A stretch of 64,000 nt of DNA. Source: Eubacterium sp. GTDB lineage: Bacteria > Bacillota > Clostridia > Lachnospirales > Lachnospiraceae. Below, piece by piece: positions 44,291 through 53,200 of the stretch; position 1 is the stretch's first letter, and every line of letters starts with the position of its first letter. A program made the position numbers and the translations under genes. The stretch is from positions 62,001 through 126,000 of the forward strand of contig JAFUVQ010000054.1 in the NCBI GenBank assembly GCA_017477505.1, in the 5' to 3' direction. Under the pieces are notes generated by a model. It saw only the letters and a program-made list of their open reading frames with translations. It made no database searches and had not been told where the DNA came from.

Positions 44291-46048
44291 ATGGTCAATA
44301 AGAATAACAAGGGTTTCAGCTTGACAGAAGTTGTCGTATCAGTAGCTGTACTTCTGCTATTATTATCACCAATACTTACGCAAATGATGCAATCAATAAG
44401 GACACAGTCTCTCGCTAAAGAGAGACTGTATGCCCTTGAGAATGCTAACTCTGTACTTGAGGTTGTAAAATCTGCTGACAAGGATAAGATTGCCAGCAGA
44501 TCAGGCGACCTTTTCAGTGTCCAGAATATTGGCGGCACCCAGGAGATGGCTAAAGGAACTGAAACATGTACATTGTTTATTCAGTCAGGCGGAAGTATTT
44601 CTAGACTTGGAGGCGGTACTACAGGTCTTGTAGAGTATAATTATACAGATTATATTCTTTCTGATGCAGCTTTTGGAAAGGGACAATACAAATATTCAAG
44701 AGTTGTAACAATTGATGACCTTGCAAATAAGGTTAAGTCTCTCGAAGTTGGTGGTAAGCACTATAATATAGTTTATGGGCTTACAGCTGATGATGTATCT
44801 GCGGCCACAATAAATGGTTTCAATTTCGTGAGAACAAATGAAGGAAGCTATGTTTCATATACAGCTGATAATCATGGTACAAGCAGTAAGACAGATGTAA
44901 ATCATGTCCGTGCTATACTTGTTCAGGAAGCGACTACTACAACATCAACCTACAGCGATCCTAATGCGATAGACCTTGGTCATATTCAGGATCTCGATGA
45001 GACAAAGGTTGCAATAGTAGAAGGTGCTGCTTCTAATTTTGATGTTCAGGCAGAGGAAGACTTCTATAACTTAAAGCTTCAGCACCTTAAAGAGGCAAAC
45101 CCGACACAGTGGCATAACCTTATGGTCAGTGAAGTGGATGAAAACGTTTTCCAGACTGCAAACTATGCTGAAACCGTAAATAAGTTGACCACCATAGTTT
45201 TTGAGAAGGATTTTGATTCAGTAAAGGGTATGGATAAGTACATTGTTACTGTAAATGTAACATATGAAGATCATTATTCACTCCCTGTTGTTGAGGCAGG
45301 ATCCGGTGCCAGCAGGACATATGTGGACAGTGTTACATATAGAGTATATTCACGTGAATTCTATACTAACAGATGTCCTGATGTTTACTATATGTATGAG
45401 CCATATGTATATAGTACTGCAAATGGTAAGGTTCAGTACAGGTCGATAGATAATATTTCTGTTGACAATGAGATTACATGGGAAAGAGATGCAGGTACAG
45501 GTGATATAACAGATACTATTCCTAACATCTATATCATCAGACCTGATAATACTAAATTTGATAAAGTTCTTACAAATTACCAGAGTGATACAAGATTCAG
45601 ATCACAGGTAATTGACAGAATCAGCAGTGCAGTTTCTACAGGTGAAGATGCCGATTACTGGAAAGATGTTTACTATACAGATATAACACATTCATGGTTA
45701 CCTGTTACACTTCATATTTTCCAGACAGATCACTGCACAAATAATGTAGATGAAATTATTCCTATTTATACAGATCTTCCTTTTGAATTTGATGCTTCAA
45801 GAGCAAGTACTTTCATGAAGCAGTATATTGATACTACTTATGCAACAGGTACATTCAATGAAATACTCGAGCATCGCTCAATAGGACATTATTACGAAGA
45901 TAAGGTACTCGATATCTCAACTGCATCCCGTGAAGGAGATGGCAGACTGTTTACAGCTACTGTTACTTATCGAAAGCTGGATAAATCAGGTGCCAATGTA
46001 GTTGCAGGATACGATATTAGATTCCAGAGTGGTAAGGGGGCTGATTAA
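44291..46048 (+). CDS. Large minor pilin-like protein (class III signal peptide)
   Basis: A 585-residue protein with prepilin leader NKNNKG before FSLTEVVVSVAVLLLLLSPI; Glu-5 is present. The soluble part of about 550 residues is unrecognised and rich in Tyr, Asp and Thr. This is far larger than a usual minor pilin (about 150-250). The N-terminus resembles PilV/GspI-type pseudopilins. ATG 44291 is 7 bases from GGAG; ATG 44288 one codon earlier is possible. The stop is one base before the next gene's TTG start. It probably sits at or near the pilus tip. Confidence 0.8.
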   Translation: MVNKNNKGFSLTEVVVSVAVLLLLLSPILTQMMQSIRTQSLAKERLYALENANSVLEVVKSADKDKIASRSGDLFSVQNIGGTQEMAKGTETCTLFIQSGGSISRLGGGTTGLVEYNYTDYILSDAAFGKGQYKYSRVVTIDDLANKVKSLEVGGKHYNIVYGLTADDVSAATINGFNFVRTNEGSYVSYTADNHGTSSKTDVNHVRAILVQEATTTTSTYSDPNAIDLGHIQDLDETKVAIVEGAASNFDVQAEEDFYNLKLQHLKEANPTQWHNLMVSEVDENVFQTANYAETVNKLTTIVFEKDFDSVKGMDKYIVTVNVTYEDHYSLPVVEAGSGASRTYVDSVTYRVYSREFYTNRCPDVYYMYEPYVYSTANGKVQYRSIDNISVDNEITWERDAGTGDITDTIPNIYIIRPDNTKFDKVLTNYQSDTRFRSQVIDRISSAVSTGEDADYWKDVYYTDITHSWLPVTLHIFQTDHCTNNVDEIIPIYTDLPFEFDASRASTFMKQYIDTTYATGTFNEILEHRSIGHYYEDKVLDISTASREGDGRLFTATVTYRKLDKSGANVVAGYDIRFQSGKGAD

Positions 46049-46049
46049 T

Positions 46050-49028
46050 TTGAAAAATATAATTAAAAAGCTAAGAAAAAAGATAAATAACTCAGGATCT
46101 TCTATCGTACTCGTAGTAGTTGGTCTTGGATTCATAGGGGTTCTTGTTGGAGCACTCCTTACGGTTGCAGGATATGCACTCCGTTCAAAGATTTATAACT
46201 ACAACTCAAAAGACAATTTCTTCTATCTTGAGCAGGCGATGGATGAGATATATGCCGGTATCGGACAGCAGACTATGGATGCTCTTAAGGATGCATATGA
46301 CGATACGGTAAATGAAGTAGTTTACTATAATACATCAACCAAGTCCTATGAGGCTATGCCTAGAGAAGAGGCTAATACCCGTTTCAAGGCAAACTTCATG
46401 GAAAAGGTTTATAACAATCCTTTCTTCCAGGATGACACAACCATGGAAGATTATCTCAATTCACTTATCTCCAATGATACAGTCAAGGTAAAAAATGCAC
46501 CAAAGATTGTTGTATATGATGGAGATGGAAATCAGTATGCAAATCTGCTTAATGTAACAACAGTTTCAAGAGTTGTTATTCAGGGTGTTGTACTTACTCG
46601 TACAGCAGGTTATACAAGATCAAATGCTAAGGCTTCATTCACACAGACTATCTCAACTGATATTGAGATTTCACAGCCTGACTTTGATGTTGATTTCGGA
46701 ACAAGTAATATAGATATGTCGAACGTTTTCGACTATGCACTTATAGCCGGTGACGGAGTTGAGATTTCACAGAAACTTGCAGCAACTAAGACACTTACCG
46801 TAAAAGGAAATGTATATGCTGCAGCAGATTACTATAACAAGGGATATGCAGTAGGCAACGCAAATGGTAAAACATTTAAGTATACTTACCTCAATATTCC
46901 AAAGGATACAGATGAACTTATTGATTGCGATGTAAATGCAACTGTAAATACAGGCCTTCTTGCTCAGTATAAGGGTGACAAAGATGAGAGCCGTTATTCA
47001 GGTATTTATATCAACGATTCTAATGTTGCTTTCCTTTCCGATACAATGGTTGTTCCTGGTTCAATAGCTGTTATGAACGGTGGATCAGTATCAATATATA
47101 ATAAGAATGAGTCAAGTATCGGTAAGGCAAGAGTATGGTGCGATGACTTTGTACTTGGTGGAAAGTCACTTGCAAATCCTGATGGTAAGACATATTCAGG
47201 ATCTACAGCGCTCCTCAGAGCAGACCTTTTCGTAGAAGATGACCTTCAGCTTGATGCTAATGGTTCTTACTTCAGTATGAATGGTTCATACATTGGTTAC
47301 AGCAACAGCACTCAGCCTGATATAAGAGCATATCTTGCAGGCGTTGATGAAAAGTTATACAAGGATTCAAAAGGTGATAGAAAAGGTCACTTCAACAGTA
47401 GTGCGATTGCTGTTAACGGTCTTGCATCAACACTTGATTTTGAGTCAGTTGACAAGCTTTATGTAGGTGGACGTGACTACATCGAGCATTCAAAGAGAAA
47501 GACAGTAGCAACCGGAACAGATACAATAGCTTATCTCTTCAACAGTACTGTTGATGATTATAAGACAGGTGAGTCTGTTTCAATCAAATCCAACCAGCTT
47601 GCATATGTACCTACAAACTTTGGTGGAAAGGTATATATGGTTGATTGGGATAACAATGGCAGATATGATGCAAATGATGATTTCTTCATTGTATCAATCG
47701 GAAAACCGCTTTCAGCATCAGATCTTTATCTTGATCATTTCCCATCCATGAGTTTTGGTCAGAATGGATTATATAATCTTCATGTCAGAAGCTTCGATCT
47801 CAGCAAAGCACCAAAAGATGGAGCTGCTGATGGTGTCGGCGCAGAAATTGCCGACGATGTTACACTTACGAACTGTGTAAGAGTGCTTGTAAAATCTATT
47901 CAGACATCAACTGATGTAGCAAACAATAAGACAAAGAATTTTGTTTACTATGATTTTGATGCAAACTGGAATGTAATTAATAATACTCACGGCGATGCTC
48001 ATTATGGTGCTGTTTCCAACGATGCATGGACATATTGTTCAGCAAATGGTATCAATAATGCCGATAAACTTCGCAAGGATTTCATTATGGCATATACAGA
48101 TGCTGTTCTTACAGGAACATCTGATACAGCTACTAAAACAGAGAAGGATCTTGCAGAAGTTCTGAACGATATTTCAAATTACGAAGGTTATACAGATAAT
48201 AAGGGCGAAGCTACTTATGAACCTGAATATATCAGATATAAGTATCAGGATATCAGAACAGGTGACCTTTACAATGCCAGTGGTGCTATAACAGCATCAG
48301 AAAAGTCAAGTTTCAGACTTATAGAAGCAAACAATAGTTACAGCGCAGATTATGTTGTTCCGGGTATCGATCAGAACATTGGTGTTGAGACAGATGCATC
48401 TGAACTTAATAAGAATCTCCTTAGAAGATATGATTATCTTAAGTTCTCATTAACAGAGCTTAATCCTAAGGCAGCTACGGATGTAATTAAGACAAATGCA
48501 ATCGATACCTTCCTTAATACATATGGTGATGATGCCAGAACAGGTATCAGTCCTATCAATACATACTTCAACTTTGATAAACTTATTGATTCAGCTATAA
48601 GACTTGATGGCTATGTAATTGTTTCATCAAGAAACGATCAGCTCACACTTACCGATAATGTTGATGGTAAGGCAGATGGTGTTGTAAGAGGAATCATCTT
48701 TACATCAGGTAGAGTAGTATTTGCTCCTGATGTACATAAGTTTGAAGGAATGATAGTTGCCGGTGATAAGATCATATTTAAAAATGATTCTACAGTAACA
48801 AATGTTACTGCAAATCCGGAAATGTGTAAGGAGATTATAAGAGAACTTCAGTTCAGTTCTAATTCTTCAGCTGAGTATTTCCTTGATATCTTCAAGGGAT
48901 ATGAGAACATAGTTCCAAAGAAGCCGAATGATGTGACTGAACCTGGCGAAATTGAATATCTTGATTACTCAAGCGTTGTTAAGTACTCCAACTGGATGAA
49001 GAACGTTACTGAAGAGTATGGTGAGTAA
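46050..49028 (+). CDS. Very large PilX-like pilus-associated protein
   Basis: A 992-residue protein. The basic N-terminus (KNIIKKLRKKINNSGS) leads into SIVLVVVGLGFIGVLVGALL, a helix like the PilX N-terminal region, but the Gly-Phe-x4-Glu cleavage motif is missing, so it is a membrane-anchored relative rather than a standard prepilin. The exported part looks beta-rich, with repeated GSVSIYN- and VVFAPDVHKFEGMIVAGDKI-like strands that suggest a beta-helix or bactofilin-like fold. The start is TTG at 46050, 9 bases after GGGGG and one base after the previous stop. The function is inferred from position among minor pilins. Confidence 0.7.
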   Translation: MKNIIKKLRKKINNSGSSIVLVVVGLGFIGVLVGALLTVAGYALRSKIYNYNSKDNFFYLEQAMDEIYAGIGQQTMDALKDAYDDTVNEVVYYNTSTKSYEAMPREEANTRFKANFMEKVYNNPFFQDDTTMEDYLNSLISNDTVKVKNAPKIVVYDGDGNQYANLLNVTTVSRVVIQGVVLTRTAGYTRSNAKASFTQTISTDIEISQPDFDVDFGTSNIDMSNVFDYALIAGDGVEISQKLAATKTLTVKGNVYAAADYYNKGYAVGNANGKTFKYTYLNIPKDTDELIDCDVNATVNTGLLAQYKGDKDESRYSGIYINDSNVAFLSDTMVVPGSIAVMNGGSVSIYNKNESSIGKARVWCDDFVLGGKSLANPDGKTYSGSTALLRADLFVEDDLQLDANGSYFSMNGSYIGYSNSTQPDIRAYLAGVDEKLYKDSKGDRKGHFNSSAIAVNGLASTLDFESVDKLYVGGRDYIEHSKRKTVATGTDTIAYLFNSTVDDYKTGESVSIKSNQLAYVPTNFGGKVYMVDWDNNGRYDANDDFFIVSIGKPLSASDLYLDHFPSMSFGQNGLYNLHVRSFDLSKAPKDGAADGVGAEIADDVTLTNCVRVLVKSIQTSTDVANNKTKNFVYYDFDANWNVINNTHGDAHYGAVSNDAWTYCSANGINNADKLRKDFIMAYTDAVLTGTSDTATKTEKDLAEVLNDISNYEGYTDNKGEATYEPEYIRYKYQDIRTGDLYNASGAITASEKSSFRLIEANNSYSADYVVPGIDQNIGVETDASELNKNLLRRYDYLKFSLTELNPKAATDVIKTNAIDTFLNTYGDDARTGISPINTYFNFDKLIDSAIRLDGYVIVSSRNDQLTLTDNVDGKADGVVRGIIFTSGRVVFAPDVHKFEGMIVAGDKIIFKNDSTVTNVTANPEMCKEIIRELQFSSNSSAEYFLDIFKGYENIVPKKPNDVTEPGEIEYLDYSSVVKYSNWMKNVTEEYGE

Positions 49029-49044
49029 AGGAGGGGCCGTATAG

Positions 49045-49620
49045 ATGAAGATTAAAAATAATAAAGGTTACTCTCTGATAGAACTTATCATAGTCCTTGC
49101 GATAATTGCTATTGTATCAACGATGTCTCTTTTATCAATTAATGTTCTGTTTTCTGCCAAAGTAAAAGCAGATTCACAAACATTTAATTCAGAGGTAGGT
49201 TTGATCAAGGCAGACAGGTATTCAGAACCGGTTGACCTTTCCGGAAATAAGATTCCTGGCGCATATTATGCACTTAGAATATATAGACATTCTGATAACA
49301 GAGTTTATGTTCAGAAATGTGCATATAATCCCGTTGCAGATGTATTTATCACATCAAATATTGATAAAAGAAACGACGGACGTGGTCTTAAACTTACTTC
49401 CTATACCAGCGTTTCATATGCTGAACAGAAAACCGGCACAGTTGTTGATATAACCGGAACCGGAGAAGCATATGTAGTATATGATAAGGACGGTACAATC
49501 CATCTTCATACAAGCGGAAGCAAATATTATGGAGCCGGAAAGTTTATGTTTAAGAAACGTAATGGTGATATTGTTGCTAATGTTTATGTTCGTGGCAATG
49601 GTAGCCATAATGTAAGATAA
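49045..49620 (+). CDS. Minor pilin, GspH/FimT-like
   Basis: A 191-residue prepilin: leader MKIKNNKG cut before YSLIELIIVLAIIAIVSTMS, with Glu at mature position 5 and Tyr in place of Phe at +1. The rest is a beta-rich domain (GEAYVVYDKDGTIHLHTSG) as in GspH/FimT. AAAGGAGGGG is the ribosome site. The cluster of four minor-pilin-like genes in a row (44291-50273) matches the tip-initiation complex of type IV pili. Confidence 0.85.
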   Translation: MKIKNNKGYSLIELIIVLAIIAIVSTMSLLSINVLFSAKVKADSQTFNSEVGLIKADRYSEPVDLSGNKIPGAYYALRIYRHSDNRVYVQKCAYNPVADVFITSNIDKRNDGRGLKLTSYTSVSYAEQKTGTVVDITGTGEAYVVYDKDGTIHLHTSGSKYYGAGKFMFKKRNGDIVANVYVRGNGSHNVR

Positions 49621-49634
49621 CGGGGGTGAGAAAT

Positions 49635-50273
49635 TTGAGATTAGAGAAAAATAATAACAAAGGTTTCACTCTTGTAGAACTTATAGTTGCGCTTGCAGTT
49701 ATGTCACTTCTTATGATTGCGGTAGTTGGTCTTATGATCATGAATACTGCAACTAACAAAAGACTTAAGGCAGATTCCAATGTGCAAAGTGAAGCGGGGG
49801 AACTTTACGATCACATAAATGATGCCGTAATGCAGGCAAGCAAGATTGAGATCACCGCAGACGGAACCACATATTCAAACCTCGATAAGAGTAATCCTGC
49901 ATCTTTCGCAATGATGACGAATGCAGCAGGATATAACTTCGAAAAGATGGTTATAGAATATGCTGTTAATTATAATCCGGCTTATGGCGGTGGCGCTACA
50001 GTTGATAAGGATATCTGCACGGTAACCTTTGAACTGAGCGGAGACAAAATGTATGTATACAGGTCATACGGACTTATGACAAAGCTGAATGACACTCCTG
50101 GAATTATAGATGATAATATTTATGCACAGGATATCACATCAGCTGTGGTCAAGGTATATGAAGACTCAAATGCTATGGAATTACTTATAAATTATAATAA
50201 GCAGGAGAGAACCTATACTCAGGATAATTATATCAAGGTTAGGAACTCATATGTAATCAAGCATCAAAAGTAG
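49635..50273 (+). CDS. Minor pilin, PilW/GspJ-like
   Basis: A 212-residue prepilin: KNNNKG is cut before FTLVELIVALAVMSLLMIAV with Glu-5 present. AGELYDHINDAVMQASKIEI is typical of PilW/GspJ proteins, followed by a beta-rich domain. The TTG at 49635 was chosen because GGGGG (49622-49626) stands 8 bases away; a GTG at 49626 would have no ribosome site. Its stop lies 13 bases before the giant gene's start. Confidence 0.83.
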   Translation: MRLEKNNNKGFTLVELIVALAVMSLLMIAVVGLMIMNTATNKRLKADSNVQSEAGELYDHINDAVMQASKIEITADGTTYSNLDKSNPASFAMMTNAAGYNFEKMVIEYAVNYNPAYGGGATVDKDICTVTFELSGDKMYVYRSYGLMTKLNDTPGIIDDNIYAQDITSAVVKVYEDSNAMELLINYNKQERTYTQDNYIKVRNSYVIKHQK

Positions 50274-50286
50274 GAAAGGAAATGTG

Positions 50287-53200
50287 ATGATTATGAAAAA
50301 ACTTAATTTAAAAGTAGGCATAGCAGCATTTTCTGTATTGTTAATAGGCCTTGTCACAGCAGCAGTTATGACATTCAACTTTGCTGATTCAGAGAATCCT
50401 CTGAATATTGCAACAATGTCTGATGCAGTTTTTGCTGACGGCCAGACTATGGTGACTATGATCGACAGAATCATCGAGAATTCAAATTCTGCTGAAACTG
50501 ATGATCAGGATTATCATATTGTCGAACTTACGTCAGGAAATCCAAGTACATTTAATGATTTTATAAGCAGTGGAAATTTCACTGAGCTTATATTTAATCA
50601 GCATGCTACTAATGGACAGACCTTTAATCCGTCGGCAAATGTTACATTTTCATCATTCAATGTTGCTTCAATAGATGATGGTGCAAAAGATATTATCAAA
50701 AAGGCTGATCTTATCTATATTACACAGGATTCAAATATACCTTTCAGCCAGAATAATGATATCCCTACGGATTTGGTTTCAATTCTTTCAAACTTTGCTG
50801 TCGGCGATTATAAGCCTCTTATAATCGATACAACCGGTGGTGGAAGCGGTCCTGGACCGGCTCCGGGAACTATAACATACGAGGATCTCTATAGAAACGT
50901 ACTCGGAAACGGAAGAAGACGTTCAAGAGCATATCCAAGTAATGCAGTTACCAGTGCTACGGCATTTAATAACTACATAAACAATGGTACCACACTTCTT
51001 TTCTATCCTATAGACGGAAACAGAACAAATGGTAATTGGGATGTTGCTGATGATGGTGAGTCAATTGCTACAATCCTTACTATTGGTAATAGCGATGACT
51101 ATGCAAAACAGCTCATTGATAAAGCTCCACTTGTAAAAGATACTGCCGGTAATGACACTGATTACTACAACTTTGATGATCTCAATATGAAGAACCCGGG
51201 TGGTATTCAGCAGTTCTATATACTTGGTAATGAGACTCCAAAATATGTAAGGTTTGAGAAGGTTTTACCGGATGCGGTATTAACAGATGCGGACCTTGAG
51301 ATATATGATGCTGTAATCGTTGACGGTACATGTAAAACTGACCCGGTGGCAACTGAAATTAATAAGGATACATATCTTGCACTTCGTGCTTATGAGATGG
51401 CAGGAAACAATGTATTCTACGATGAGAAGCTTATAGTGCCTCGTGGATCATCTTCAAATAACAGTTCAGAGATTTCTACAAATGCTCAGAACTATAAGAC
51501 AATCCTTTCAAAGGTTTCACAGGCAGGTAAGCCTGCTTACAGCAACATCTATGTAACTACCAGAACTGCATTTTCATCACTTATTACTAATGTAATACCT
51601 GATGCTTATGACAACAATATCGTTTATATCATCAATAATGCTTCATTCAGAGGTCTTGGTGGATCGGGTGATGCTTCAAATAAGTTCACACTTCTTGAGA
51701 TTGAACCTGAGTATCCTATTGATACAATACTTGAGCCAAAGTTCTATGCATTTAAGGATATGAATTATGCTTCATATGCATTTAACAGTAATCAGTATTA
51801 TTATTCAGAAGGATATTATTATCTCAATACATTAAATATACTTAATGGTGCCACAGCAGATGAGATATCCTTTGATGGTTCTACAGGTTACTCCGAGTAT
51901 TTCAATTATACTTATGAAGATTATACGATTAATGTTCCTACAGGTAATATGGTAACAAAGACCAGACAGGTACCTACAGGAAGAACTGTTACAGGATGGG
52001 TTGCTTGTACACCCGGTAATTATGGCCCCGGAACTGTAGTAAAGTATACTGGTTATACATGGTTTGATATTCTTGAGCCTCAATATAAGAATCAGAATTT
52101 AAACGGACAGGTTATTACATTAAATACAACAGTATGGCTTAATGAAGATCAGCAGATTCAGGCTGAAGTTCCTGAGATGAGAGACGAAGATTATCAGGTT
52201 CCTGAATATACTCAAAAGACTATTAAGAGAAGAAAGACTGATGCAAATTCACTTACACTTTCTGCTAATAATAATCTTATAAATTATTATTCATGGAAGT
52301 GGTCAAGAGCTAAGCTTGCTTATGTAACAGGAAAGAGCTATGACGAAGTAGAAGTAGTTCATATGTCTTCTGCCGAGTTTAATGCCAGCCTTGATTCACT
52401 TAATGATACTTATGATATGATTTATATCGGTGGTGATAACTCAGCTATCAAGCCTGTTTACTACTGGTACACAAAGATAGTGCAGACCCCATCAGATAGA
52501 TGGCGTGATGTTAACAGATACAGTACATATGAAGCATTCTTCAAGGATTGGCCTGCATACAATATGTACTACACTGTCGGAGATATTTATAAAACAGCAT
52601 TTAATATGTCAGATAATAATGGCGGTGCTATCGCTCAGGGCATAAATGGTGCTGACTCCGGTAATGACTTTACAGATAAGAGATACACGGATCTTAAGAA
52701 ATTTGCTAATTCAGGCAGACCGGTAATTGTCGGTAAAGATCTTTATGAGGCAGTTACATTTGATCTCAGTCAGCCATTGGCTGTTTCAAATAATAACTCT
52801 CATTCATTGGATGCTCTTAATAACAAAGTTGATCCAAGTTCAAATGTGTACAAACTTGTTAATGATTGGGTTTCAACTCAGAAGGCTAATATTGTACTTA
52901 ACTTTGACTTTGATGATACTGTTAGAACTGATAATAGCGATGGTTCTTATGGAAATACAGTTTCTCCATTTGCAACAGTATTCAGAAGAACACTTGCCGG
53001 TGATGACGGATCTATCGATCTTAATGCAGATACAGTTCCTGAAACAGATGAAAATCTTGTAAAGGATTATCAGGGTAACAGAATTCCAAGTTCTACACAG
53101 GATATGCTGGGTACGGAAGGTGCTCAGACATTTGCAAATGGTAATGATGTTTATAAGACATTTATGACATCAAGTAAGAGACCTAAGTTTATCGTTGACA

